From: Bacillota bacterium
Lineage (GTDB): Bacteria; Bacillota; Clostridia; Peptostreptococcales; Anaerovoracaceae
Reading direction: 5' to 3'
DNA: 17,177 nt
NCBI GenBank assembly: GCA_016281165.1
Contig: JAEEIC010000228.1
Location: 1 to 17,177 of the forward strand
Shown one piece after another: positions 8,055 to 15,661 of the stretch. Position 1 is the first letter of the stretch. Each line of letters opens with the position of its first letter. The translations under genes were made by a program, and so were the position numbers. The notes beneath the pieces are model-generated. The model did no database searches, was not told the DNA's origin, and was given only the letters and a program-made list of their open reading frames with translations.

Positions 8055-10322
8055 TTAGAGCTTGCTCCTTTGTATCTTGCCGCTGATGGTCTTGGGCAGC
8101 TCGTCCCTGAAGACGACCAGCCTGGGATACTTGTAGGGCGCGGTATGCTGCTTGACGTAGTCCTGGATCTCCTTCTTGAGCTCCTCTGTGCCCTCGACCC
8201 CCTTGGCGAGAACGATCGAGGCCTTGACTATCTGGCCCCTCACCTCGTCGGGAGCGGCCGAGACGCCGCACTCGAGCACATAGGGGAGCTCCATGATGAC
8301 GCTCTCGATCTCGAAGGGCCCGATGCGGTAGCCGCTGGACTTGATGATGTCGTCCACACGGCCCACGTACCAGTAATAACCGTCCTCATCGCGCCAGGCG
8401 GTATCTCCGGTATGATAGTATCCGTCGTGCAGCACCTGATCCGTCAGGGCTTTGTCCTTGTAGTACTCGAGGAAGAGGCCCGCGGGGGCGCCGTCTCTCA
8501 CGTCTATGCAGATCTCGCCCGTCTCGCCGTCGGGGCAGATGTGCCCGTCTCTTCCCATCAGCACGATCTTGTACTGGGGGGTGGGCTTGCCCATGGACCC
8601 TATCTTTACGGTGGTGCCGGTGAGGTTGGCGATGGTCAGGGTCGTCTCGGTCTGGCCGAAGCCCTCCATTATCTGCAGGCCGGTCTTCTGCTCGAACTGC
8701 CTGTAGACCTCGGGGTTGAGGGCCTCGCCGGCGGTGGTCATGTGGTGGACCGAAGAGAAATCGTACTTGCTCAGGTCTTCCTTTATCATCATGCGCAGCA
8801 TCGTGGGCGGCGCGCAGAAGGTCGTGATGTTGTACTGCTTGAAGAGGGGCAGTATGTCGGCGGCGCTGAAGCGGTCGAAATCGTAGACGAAGACCGCTCC
8901 CTCGCAGAGCCACTGGCCGTAGAACTTGCCCCAGAGGGACTTGCCCCAGCCGGTGTCGGATATGGTGAGATGCAGGCCGTCTCTCTCGCAGCAGTGCCAG
9001 TAGCGGGCGGTCACGAAGTGCCCCAGGGAATAGGTGTGGGAGTGCCTCACCATCTTGGGGTCTCCGGTGGTGCCGCTGGAGAAGAACATGATGGCGTCGT
9101 CGTTTCCTTCCGAGCAGTCGGCGGGCCTTCTGAAGGTCTTTCTGAACATCTGGTATTCGCTGTCGAAATCGTGCCAGCCGGGGGCTCTTCCGCCCACCAT
9201 CACGCGGGTCTTAAGGCTGGGGCAGCGCTCCAGGACGGCGTCCACCATGTCGGCCGTGTCGCCGTCGGCGGTGCAGACTATGGCCTTGACCTGGGCGGCG
9301 TTGAAGCGGTATTCGAAATCGTGCTCCTTGAGCAGATAGGTCGCGGGTATGGCCACGGCCCCGATCTTTTCAAGGGCCAGCATGGAGAACCAGAACTGGT
9401 AGTGGCGCTTAAGGACCAGCATGACCCTGTCGCCCTTCTCTATGCCCAGCGATCTGAAGTAATTGGCGGCGCGGTTGGATTCCTCCATCATGTCCCTGAA
9501 GGTGAAGCGCCTCTCCCTCCTGTACTTGTCCAGATGGATCATCGCCAGCTTGTCGGGGTACTTTTCGGCGATGGCGTCGACGATGTCGAAGCCGAAATTG
9601 AAGCGCTCGGTGTTCGTGAAGCTTATGCTCTTCAGCGCCCCGTGGCGGTCTTCCTCGGTCTTCACGAATTCCTCCGCGATCAGCTTCGTGGTGGAACGGG
9701 CCGAGATCACGGTCTCGAGTATCTCCTGCTCGGGAGTATCCTCGCCCGGGAAGATGATGGCGATGAACTCGCAGTCCCTGCCGTCGACCGCGATCATGCC
9801 GTGGGGGGTGGAGGAGTTGTAGAGTATGCTGTCGCCCTCCTTTAAGACCTCCCTGTTGTCGCCGACCTGCACCATGAGGGAGCCGCTGACGACGTAGTCG
9901 AACTCCTGGCCGCCGTGGGTGGTGGTGTGTATGGGCATGTTCTGCTGCTTGGATGAGTAGTCGTACTTGACGTAGTAGGGCTCGCCCAGCTTGTCGGCAA
10001 GGTTGGGAGCGAGGTTTATGATCTTGATGCCGGGCTCCTTGGCGGTATCCTGGCCCTGCCCCTTCCTCGTCACCGTGTAGGACCTGAGCTTGGCGCTGTG
10101 GCCCTCGAGGAGCTCAGTCATCTGCACCCCGAAGACCTGGGCGCACTTGTAGGTGAAGGTGAAGGGGAAGTCCACCGAGCCGCTCTCGTACTGCATATAC
10201 TCCTCGGCGCTCATCTCGGTCTTCTCGGCCATATCGCTGTACGAATAACCGAAGATCTCTCTCAGTTCCCTGATGCGGCCCGCGATCTCCATCAGCTGGT
10301 CGCCTGAATTCTGTGTAGCCAT
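8055..10322 (-). CDS. XRE-HTH / cupin / AMP-forming acyl-CoA synthetase fusion (Ile T-box copy)
   Basis: This 755-residue paralogue of the neighbouring gene has the same domain order: XRE-type HTH (about 13-65), cupin (about 115-190, with TTHGGQE and TPHG) and acyl-CoA synthetase to the end. The synthetase shows FFSSGTTGDPK, GFGQTET, YHTGD and PKTISGKIQR motifs with the A10 lysine. It should form acyl-CoA from a carboxylic acid, ATP and CoA. The Ile-type T-box upstream suggests 2-methylbutyrate or a similar precursor; this is inference. HTH and cupin regions differ clearly from the other copy, while 49 consecutive residues around the hinge are identical, so the copies duplicated and then diverged in the sensor part. 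ATG at 10322 has GGAGAAAG upstream. Read-through could continue toward the Val T-box. Confidence 0.9.
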   Translation of the reverse strand: MATQNSGDQLMEIAGRIRELREIFGYSYSDMAEKTEMSAEEYMQYESGSVDFPFTFTYKCAQVFGVQMTELLEGHSAKLRSYTVTRKGQGQDTAKEPGIKIINLAPNLADKLGEPYYVKYDYSSKQQNMPIHTTTHGGQEFDYVVSGSLMVQVGDNREVLKEGDSILYNSSTPHGMIAVDGRDCEFIAIIFPGEDTPEQEILETVISARSTTKLIAEEFVKTEEDRHGALKSISFTNTERFNFGFDIVDAIAEKYPDKLAMIHLDKYRRERRFTFRDMMEESNRAANYFRSLGIEKGDRVMLVLKRHYQFWFSMLALEKIGAVAIPATYLLKEHDFEYRFNAAQVKAIVCTADGDTADMVDAVLERCPSLKTRVMVGGRAPGWHDFDSEYQMFRKTFRRPADCSEGNDDAIMFFSSGTTGDPKMVRHSHTYSLGHFVTARYWHCCERDGLHLTISDTGWGKSLWGKFYGQWLCEGAVFVYDFDRFSAADILPLFKQYNITTFCAPPTMLRMMIKEDLSKYDFSSVHHMTTAGEALNPEVYRQFEQKTGLQIMEGFGQTETTLTIANLTGTTVKIGSMGKPTPQYKIVLMGRDGHICPDGETGEICIDVRDGAPAGLFLEYYKDKALTDQVLHDGYYHTGDTAWRDEDGYYWYVGRVDDIIKSSGYRIGPFEIESVIMELPYVLECGVSAAPDEVRGQIVKASIVLAKGVEGTEELKKEIQDYVKQHTAPYKYPRLVVFRDELPKTISGKIQRSKL

Positions 10323-10371
10323 TTTCTTTCTCCGTTCTTCGATACGCCCGGGCTCTTTATCCTATGTTGGT

Positions 10372-10411
10372 AAAATAAAAAGCCCGTCTCAAGCAAACAC
10401 TTGAGACGAGC
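10372..10411 (-). terminator. T-box-controlled intrinsic terminator (Ile copy)
   Basis: A 12-bp stem (10400-10411 with 10382-10393, one mismatch) and 6-base loop are followed on the minus strand by TTTTTATTTTA. It lies downstream of the T-box core and upstream of the acyl-CoA synthetase start. Confidence 0.87.
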
Positions 10412-10654
10412 CGGAATATCATATCCGTACCCGCGGTACCACTCAAATTGCGCATATCGCGCCGCTCAGGCTCCAACAAGCCTTATGCCTTAACGCAGCA
10501 GTCACGGAAGGCGCCTACTGCCCGCGCGGGGTTTCGGACCTTCAGCTCGGAAGTGATGGGCACTGGAACATTCCGCCGCCGGGATCTCAGCCTCCCCGGC
10601 TCTCTGTGAGCTTCCCGCTCCTGCCGTCTTCGTCACAGCTTTTTTATTCAACTG
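10372..10654 (-). promoter_or_regulatory. T-box riboswitch leader, probable isoleucine (AUC) specifier
   Basis: The minus strand has the same core GAGTGGTACCGCGG (10432-10444) and Stem I signatures GACGAAGA, AGAGAGCCGGGG and GGCTGAGATCC. The specifier loop can be placed structurally. GGCA on the 5' side pairs with UGCC, and AAG pairs with CUU. The loop CAUCA between them holds AUC (10557-10555) followed by the usual purine. UGGU in the bulge fits a tRNA ending ACCA, as tRNA-Ile does. The leader should read through to the acyl-CoA synthetase when tRNA-Ile is uncharged. Confidence 0.9.
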
Positions 10655-10660
10655 CCGTTT

Positions 10661-10689
10661 ACTATGCCACAGAATCGCGTCCGTGTCAA
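10661..10689 (-). promoter_or_regulatory. promoter of Ile T-box / acyl-CoA synthetase transcript
   Basis: TTGACA (10689-10684), 17 bases, CATAGT (10666-10661) on the minus strand. It has a perfect -35 and a weaker -10, positioned directly before the T-box Stem I. Confidence 0.75.
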
Positions 10690-10808
10690 GCGGTCGGAGA
10701 CGATTTTCATATTCACGCATGCATTTTATAAAAGCGCGGCGGATGGAAGGCGCAAATACCACGCTCTCCGCCCCGCCGCGGTCCGAAGCAGGCGGGATAA
10801 ATTGCCGG

Positions 10809-10837
10809 TTTACAAGCCGGCTGCCATAGCATATAAT
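10809..10837 (+). promoter_or_regulatory. plus-strand promoter upstream of amidohydrolase, with dyad over -35
   Basis: TTTACA (10809-10814), 17 bases and TATAAT (10832-10837) make a strong sigma-A promoter. A dyad GCCGG-N8-CCGGC (10804-10821) overlaps the -35 and may be an operator. The transcript would have a leader of about 195 bases before the ATG at 11039. The region 10690-10800 shows nothing else recognisable. Confidence 0.6.
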
Positions 10838-10962
10838 ATATTATTATCAGAAATGTGCGTTCGCGGCCGGAAATCTATCATTTTTTTAGACATCATCTTT
10901 TAAAATCCTGATCTTCCCCCTGCCCCTGCCGGATACGGACGCGTAAGGACGATCGCGCGTTA

Positions 10963-10980
10963 TATGCGTCTTTACGCATA
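10963..10980. promoter_or_regulatory. operator-like dyad TATGCG-N6-CGCATA (amidohydrolase side)
   Basis: A perfect dyad with 6-base arms and a 6-base spacer. A further half-site, TACGCATA, follows at 10993-11000. The same arms and spacing occur at 15586-15603 upstream of the membrane-protein pair. A second possible -10 (TATGAT, 11007-11012) with a poor -35 would place the dyad near -48, a typical activator position. Confidence 0.55.
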
Positions 10981-11038
10981 GAGTATGTAGAGTACGCATA
11001 TGGCAATATGATATCTGCGTAAGGAAAGGAGCTTCATC

Positions 11039-12352
11039 ATGACCGTACAAGAAATGAAAGAAAAAGCCTGTCAGGCGATCCAGGATCACAGCGAAGAGAT
11101 CATCGCCCTGGCGACAGCCATAGAGCTGGAGCCCGAGCTGGGCTACAAGGAGTTCAAGACCGCCGCCAAGGTGCAGGCGGAGCTGGACAAGCTGGGCTTT
11201 GAGCATAAGGACGGAGTCGCGGTCACCGGCATCATCACACCTGTCGAAGGAAGAGACCACAAGATCAGGCTCTCGATCATGGGCGAGCTCGACGCGGTGC
11301 TCGTACCCGGCTGCCCCACCGCCGATCCCGTCACCGGCGCCGCCCACTGCTGCGGTCATAACGCCCAGGCGGCCTCTGTCGTCGGCGTCGCCTACGCCCT
11401 CGCCAAGACCGACATCATGAAGGAGCTGGACGGAGACATCGTGCTCATGCACGTCCCCTCCGAGGAATATGTGGAGCTGGCGTACAGAAAGGGCGAGATC
11501 GACAAGGGCAACATCTCCCTCATCGGCGGCAAGCAGGAGTTCATCAAGCTGGGAGTGATGGACGACATCGACATGATGATCATGCAGCACACCGGCAATG
11601 TGGAGGAAAAGGACGGCAAGACCTATTACGCGAATCCGGGCGGAGAGCTGCAGAGCCTCGGCTTCGTGGGCAGGATGGTCCAGTACGTGGGCAAGGCCAG
11701 CCACGCGGCCGCTCCCTGGCAGGGCGTCAACGCTCTTAAGGCGGCCCAGGTAGGACTGCTCGCCATCGATTCGCAGCGCGAGACCTTCCCGCCCGAAGAC
11801 ACCATCAGGGTCCATCCCATCATCACCAAAGGCGGAGACCTGGTCAATGTCGTTCCCTCGGACGTGCGCATCGAGACCTATGTCAGGGGAAGCAACACCG
11901 AAGGCATACTCAAGGCCGCGGAAAAGGTCGACAGATCCTTCAAGGCCGGCGCGGACGCCATCGGCGCCCAGGTGAACATCACCAAGCTGCCCGGCTACAT
12001 GTGCCCCCTGGAATGCCCCCCGCTCAAGAAGATAGTCTATGAGAACCTCTGCGGAGTCTTCGGCGAGGAGCACGTCGCGCCGGACGGCATGGGCGGGAGC
12101 ACCGACGCCTCCGACGTCGCCCACATCATGCCGACCTGCCACATGTTCATCGGCGGAGCGACCGGAGTCGGGCACGGCGACGACTACAAGATCACCGATC
12201 CCCAGATGGCCGTCGTCGACGCCGCCAAGGCCATGGTCTGCACCGCCATCGACCTTCTCGCCAACGGGGCGGAAAAAGGCCTCGAGGTCAAGAACAGCTG
12301 GAAGCCGCCCATGACCAAGGAGGAGTACCTCTCCAAGTGGTGCGAGCTCTAA
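11039..12352 (+). CDS. M20-family amidohydrolase (AbgA/AbgB-like aminoacylase)
   Basis: This 437-residue zinc/manganese amidohydrolase of peptidase family M20 should hydrolyse an N-acyl amino acid, small peptide or aminobenzoyl-glutamate-like amide in the cytoplasm. The metal/catalytic signature is HCCGHNAQ at 103-110, with Cys105 and His107 as ligands. PSEE at 140-143 holds the catalytic acid, and MQH at 182-184 holds a further metal His. SHAAAPW (221-227) belongs to the lid/dimer domain, and GGSTDASDV lies near residue 365. GHN in place of the usual GHD resembles AbgB-type members. No signal peptide is present. AAAGGAGC precedes the ATG. It is transcribed alone, ended by the terminator at 12410-12442. 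The substrate is unknown. Confidence 0.85.
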   Translation: MTVQEMKEKACQAIQDHSEEIIALATAIELEPELGYKEFKTAAKVQAELDKLGFEHKDGVAVTGIITPVEGRDHKIRLSIMGELDAVLVPGCPTADPVTGAAHCCGHNAQAASVVGVAYALAKTDIMKELDGDIVLMHVPSEEYVELAYRKGEIDKGNISLIGGKQEFIKLGVMDDIDMMIMQHTGNVEEKDGKTYYANPGGELQSLGFVGRMVQYVGKASHAAAPWQGVNALKAAQVGLLAIDSQRETFPPEDTIRVHPIITKGGDLVNVVPSDVRIETYVRGSNTEGILKAAEKVDRSFKAGADAIGAQVNITKLPGYMCPLECPPLKKIVYENLCGVFGEEHVAPDGMGGSTDASDVAHIMPTCHMFIGGATGVGHGDDYKITDPQMAVVDAAKAMVCTAIDLLANGAEKGLEVKNSWKPPMTKEEYLSKWCEL

Positions 12353-12409
12353 GCTCCGAGACCTGAGCCGCGGAGCGCTCTTCCGCGGCGAAAGACTGAA
12401 AAGATCAGA

Positions 12410-12442
12410 CTGCCCGAAGGCTCCGGCCCCGGGCAGTTTTTT
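12410..12442 (+). terminator. terminator of amidohydrolase gene
   Basis: The stem CTGCCCG/CGGGCAG (12410-12416 with 12430-12436) is followed by TTTTTT. A second hairpin without a T-tract, CCGCGGA/TCCGCGG, lies just before it at 12368-12388. Confidence 0.85.
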
Positions 12443-12505
12443 ACGGCCGGCGCCGGGGATCGATCAAGAAAAACCGCTCGGTTCGCCGAATGAGCGAGAT
12501 CGCTA

Positions 12506-12534
12506 TTGATTAGCGGCGGATAACGATCTATATT
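12506..12534 (+). promoter_or_regulatory. promoter of MFS transporter gene
   Basis: TTGATT (12506-12511), 17 bases, TATATT (12529-12534), followed by a leader of about 50 bases to the ATG at 12592. The promoter lies inside a long interrupted inverted repeat: GCCGAA and CGAGAT at 12485-12500, ATCTCG and TTCGGC at 12537-12548. Confidence 0.6.
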
Positions 12535-12591
12535 ATATCTCGTTCGGCATTCAGACTTCGCACCGCGCGGACCGCGGAAAGGAAAATCCAC

Positions 12592-13875
12592 ATGAGATCT
12601 CTCGGTCTTTCAAAAAAGGGCTTCGCCCAGCTCATCATCGCTCTCTGCTCCATGCTGGGATCCCATCTTTACTTCTGCATGATGCTGCTCTACGTCCCGT
12701 TCCAGAACTGTTTCGGGCTCACTAACACGCAGATAGCGGTGCTGCTCTCGATATATTCCGTCACCTCGATCCCCTTTTCCGTATTCTTCGGCTGGCTCAG
12801 CGACGCCGTCTCGCCCAAATTCTGCATGTACATGCCCTGCTTAATGTCCGGCCTGCTGGGGATAATCCTCTGCTTCGATCCCGGCTACACCGCGCTCAAG
12901 CTGATCTTCGCCCTGATGCCCATAGGCGGTATGGCCTGGTCCTCCCTCATAAAATGCATGAAGAACCTGGCGAGAGACAACAGCTACATAGGCAAGATAT
13001 TCGGCAGCGCCAACACCTTCGACGGCCTGCTCTCCTCGGCGATCTATCTTTTCTTCATCTTCTACTTCGGGAATTCGATAGGCGAGCCGGCGAATTTCAG
13101 GATCATCATCTGGACCTGCAACATCATGTCCATCATGGCGGGCCTTCTCGTGCTCTTCTTCCTCGACTACGACTGGATCGTCGCGAATTCCAGCAATTAC
13201 ACCGTGACCGAAAAGACTTCCTTCGTCAGGGGGCTTATCACCGCGGTCAAGGTGCCCGAGGTCTGGGCAGTCGGAGTCCTCAGCATCGTCTATTACGCCA
13301 TAACCTGCGTGGTGAACTATACGACCCCCTACCTCATCAACGGCTTCGGCATCCCCATCGCCTACACGACCCTTTTCTCCGTGATCTCCAGATACACGCT
13401 CAAGACCTTCGCCGGGAATTCCGGCGGCAGGCTCAGGGACCGCAAGGGAGCCATGTACAAGGCTCTTAAGCCCATGAGCGTGGTGACCTCCGTCACCCTG
13501 CTGCTGATGGCCGTCCTGCCCATGAAGAGCTCGCTGGTGATCCCGGCCTGCGTCCTGGGCGCCGCCCTGATCTACTTCTATATCATGATGTCCACGGCCG
13601 GCAGCGTCACCCTTACCGAATACAATCCTCCCGCCAATCTCCACGGCATGATGAACGCCGTAGTGACCATAGTCGGCAGCCTGGGCACCGTCTTCATGTC
13701 CAACATCTGCGGCCGGATACTCGACGCCTGGCCTCTTGCCGGCTACAGATACTGCTTCCTGCTGGGGATAGCCGTCGAGGCCATATTCTTCTTCTCTGGC
13801 GATATGCTCCGCCTCTGCTCGAAGCTGCCCAACTCGATGTATAAGAACAGGGCGGATCACGCGTTCGACCGCTGA
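12592..13875 (+). CDS. MFS transporter
   Basis: This 427-residue polytopic membrane protein has about 12 hydrophobic segments. The cytoplasmic loop after the second helix, GWLSDAVSPK (67-76), matches MFS motif A (G-x3-D-x4-R/K). A related loop in the second half, GGRLRDRKGAMYK (about 278-290), marks the repeat of the six-helix unit. The protein is a secondary transporter of the cytoplasmic membrane; the substrate cannot be read from the sequence. GGAAAGGA precedes the ATG. It has its own promoter and is separated from the amidohydrolase by a terminator. A link in function, such as uptake of the amide or export of its product, is plausible but unproven. Confidence 0.85.
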   Translation: MRSLGLSKKGFAQLIIALCSMLGSHLYFCMMLLYVPFQNCFGLTNTQIAVLLSIYSVTSIPFSVFFGWLSDAVSPKFCMYMPCLMSGLLGIILCFDPGYTALKLIFALMPIGGMAWSSLIKCMKNLARDNSYIGKIFGSANTFDGLLSSAIYLFFIFYFGNSIGEPANFRIIIWTCNIMSIMAGLLVLFFLDYDWIVANSSNYTVTEKTSFVRGLITAVKVPEVWAVGVLSIVYYAITCVVNYTTPYLINGFGIPIAYTTLFSVISRYTLKTFAGNSGGRLRDRKGAMYKALKPMSVVTSVTLLLMAVLPMKSSLVIPACVLGAALIYFYIMMSTAGSVTLTEYNPPANLHGMMNAVVTIVGSLGTVFMSNICGRILDAWPLAGYRYCFLLGIAVEAIFFFSGDMLRLCSKLPNSMYKNRADHAFDR

Positions 13876-13900
13876 CAGCCTCCCCCGCAGATAAAATAAG

Positions 13901-13956
13901 GCCGGCTCATGAGCCGGCAAATCAAGACCGAGCTCCCGAAGGAGCCCGGTCTTTTA
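13901..13956. terminator. bidirectional terminator region between convergent genes
   Basis: Two adjacent hairpins. One is the perfect 18-base palindrome GCCGGCTCATGAGCCGGC (13901-13918), followed on the minus strand by CTTATTTTA. The other is a 13-bp stem (13924-13936 with 13941-13953, one mismatch, CGAA loop) followed on the plus strand by TTTTA. They would end the MFS gene from one side and the membrane-protein pair from the other. Confidence 0.75.
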
Positions 13957-13985
13957 GTCTTGTATACGGGTGAGGATCAGATGAT

Positions 13986-14486
13986 CTAGATCTGACCGGT
14001 CTGGGCCAGAACGACCTGAGCGATGATGGCGGAGCCGATGAAGGTTCCGATGAAGGTCAGGATAGCAGTGATGACGATTCTCGGTCCCTGCTTCTTGAAC
14101 GCATCGAGATCCTTGCCGATAGCGATACCGGCGTATGCGAGGATCGGGGTGCACAGAGCCATCAGCTGGATGATGCCGATGTGGGAAACGATCCAATCCT
14201 GGAACGGCGAACCGTCGATAGCTACGAAGGTGTTGATTATGGTCAGGTAGAGAGCGGTCGGGAATTTCGGCCACTTGGGGATCTTCTCCAGCAGCTGCTG
14301 GACGAGCATCGCGAACAGTACCAGGCAGACCATGCAGATCATACCGGGAGCCGCCTGAAGCGGAGTGATGGGTTTACCCTGTTTAGTCGTGTATATCCAG
14401 TTGCCGAATGACGCGTATATAGCGGAGATCACCAGGACCTTGATACGCACAAACCAGATGTTTTCATACCATTTTACTTGTGCCAT
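13986..14486 (-). CDS. small polytopic membrane protein, partner of DUF3100-like protein
   Basis: This 166-residue hydrophobic protein has about four to five membrane segments. The last third contains GIAIGKDLDAFKKQGPR followed by a Gly/Ile-rich helix. That loosely resembles the repeated Gly-Leu-x-Asp-Leu/Lys-x-Gly segments of permeases in the KdgT and bile-acid-transporter superfamily, but I do not claim membership. It starts 16 bases after the larger membrane-protein gene, with AGGAGG upstream, and is followed by the shared terminator, so the pair forms a two-gene operon. Codons favour GTT, GGT, ATC and CTG more than the oxidoreductase genes do. A two-component transporter or exporter is the likeliest role. 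Confidence 0.65.
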   Translation of the reverse strand: MAQVKWYENIWFVRIKVLVISAIYASFGNWIYTTKQGKPITPLQAAPGMICMVCLVLFAMLVQQLLEKIPKWPKFPTALYLTIINTFVAIDGSPFQDWIVSHIGIIQLMALCTPILAYAGIAIGKDLDAFKKQGPRIVITAILTFIGTFIGSAIIAQVVLAQTGQI

Positions 14487-14502
14487 TGTTCGGTCCTCCT
14501 AA

Positions 14503-15354
14503 CTACATGTCGACGACTACGTCGTCGGCCTTCTCTTCGACTTCGTGGGTGCTGCTCTTGGGGGGTTCCTTACCCTTGAGCTTCCAGAGACCCTTGTACA
14601 GAGCGTTGGAGATGGGGATGGCGAGGAACAGGTTCATGTACATACCGTCGAGACCGGAGAGGGTGTTGGACGAATATGCCAGAGCGTAGAGCTGTTCAGA
14701 CATCTCAGGCCATTTCTCCATCAGAGGAGCGACGTTGGCGCTCATCATCGAAGCGGAACCGGTGCCGCAGGCCATGGCCAGAGCGAAGGGATGGAACCAG
14801 CCGGTGTTGGCCAGCATCGAGGACATGAGTCCGCAGATGATGGTTCCGAACAGAGTTCCGGTGATGTATCCGCCCATGACGCCGAGACCTTCGTCAGAGT
14901 CGAGTCCGTACATATCGCCGATGACGATCAGCGAGCCTTCACGAGAGATCGAGAAGCCTGCGCCGACGACGGAACGGCCCATGTTGAGGAGCAGGACGCC
15001 GATAGGGATCGAGAGGAAGATGGTTCCGAGGTTACCGAGCTCCTGCAGGACCAGGGCAGCGCCGGACTTTACGATGAGACCGAGGTTGGGGCCGATGGTA
15101 GCGGCGCCGCGGGCGCCGAGCATCAGTACCGAGATAGTGATGTAGGGAGATGCGGTCACCATCATCTCATGAGGAATAGCTTTTACGAGAGCAAGAATGA
15201 TTCCGAGTACTACTGCGTACAGCATCGGGAACAGTGTGAATGATACCGGCCCGAATTTGAAGGCGTGCATTCCGATGAACTCGCAGACGAACACCATGAT
15301 GCCGCACAGCACGTGGACTTTCCAGTCCTTGAGATATTCTTTCAAACCTTCCAT
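14503..15354 (-). CDS. DUF3100-like polytopic membrane protein
   Basis: This 283-residue integral membrane protein has about eight to nine hydrophobic segments. It ends in a short acidic cytoplasmic tail (EVEEKADDVVVDM). Glycine-rich motifs in helices include LMLGARGAATIGPNLG (about 77-92), MGRSVVGAGFS and AMACGTGSASMMSANVAP (about 193-210). The last has the look of a transporter core with polar small-residue helices. The overall pattern recalls the DUF3100 family, of unknown function; this is recognition by eye and unverified. GGAGGT lies 12-13 bases before the ATG, a rather long gap. It is the first gene of a two-gene unit, and the upstream region contains a dyad identical in arms to the one before the amidohydrolase. 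Confidence 0.65.
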   Translation of the reverse strand: MEGLKEYLKDWKVHVLCGIMVFVCEFIGMHAFKFGPVSFTLFPMLYAVVLGIILALVKAIPHEMMVTASPYITISVLMLGARGAATIGPNLGLIVKSGAALVLQELGNLGTIFLSIPIGVLLLNMGRSVVGAGFSISREGSLIVIGDMYGLDSDEGLGVMGGYITGTLFGTIICGLMSSMLANTGWFHPFALAMACGTGSASMMSANVAPLMEKWPEMSEQLYALAYSSNTLSGLDGMYMNLFLAIPISNALYKGLWKLKGKEPPKSSTHEVEEKADDVVVDM

Positions 15355-15464
15355 TACTTTGATGTTACCTCCTTTGATAGTTCAGGTTTATCATCGATCG
15401 AAAAATGTTCTGAATTCCTCACCCCTTTTCCGGATCATTTCCGTTCGACTCTAAAACACATGTA

Positions 15465-15520
15465 TCGATGGGTCCGCGTTTTTTAATTATACAGAAAGGA
15501 TACATAATATCCCCCATCGA
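15465..15520. promoter_or_regulatory. inverted repeat around a TATAAT box upstream of membrane-protein pair
   Basis: TCGATGGG (15465-15472) and CCCATCGA (15513-15520) are perfect 8-base arms. They enclose a minus-strand TATAAT (15491-15486), which has no convincing -35. This may be a promoter with flanking operator half-sites, or it may form a large leader hairpin if transcription starts further upstream. Confidence 0.4.
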
Positions 15521-15583
15521 CTCATACATTAAAAATACTATATTGTTAATTTGATTTCAAGTATTTTGTTTAGATTTAACACT

Positions 15584-15605
15584 GATATGCGATATATCGC
15601 ATATC
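15584..15605. promoter_or_regulatory. 22-bp perfect palindrome containing TATGCG-N6-CGCATA
   Basis: GATATGCGATA and its exact complement form a 22-base perfect palindrome. The core has the same arms and spacing as the dyad at 10963-10980. It lies about 230 bases before the DUF3100-like start. A further partial copy (TATCGCAT) overlaps at 15602-15609. It is probably a dimeric transcription-factor site. Confidence 0.6.
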
Positions 15606-15661
15606 GCATTAGGGCCGGTGATAAATTCCTTATAGCGTAAATAGACTAATATTATTTATAT

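Noticed and set aside
7932..9845. Plus-strand open frame of 637 codons over the second ligase
   Set aside because: Shadow of the acyl-CoA synthetase fusion; the similar shadow over the other paralogue (5386-6468 and 6562-7662) confirms this.
10664..10903. Plus-strand frame of 79 codons between T-box 2 and the amidohydrolase
   Set aside because: Starts inside the minus-strand promoter, has no RBS, and crosses the plus-strand promoter.
10886..12175. Minus-strand open frame of 429 codons over the amidohydrolase
   Set aside because: The plus strand has all M20 motifs and a proper RBS; the minus frame has none.
12841..13920. Minus-strand open frame of 359 codons over the MFS gene
   Set aside because: Gly/Asp/His-rich antisense frame, no hydrophobic segments or motifs.
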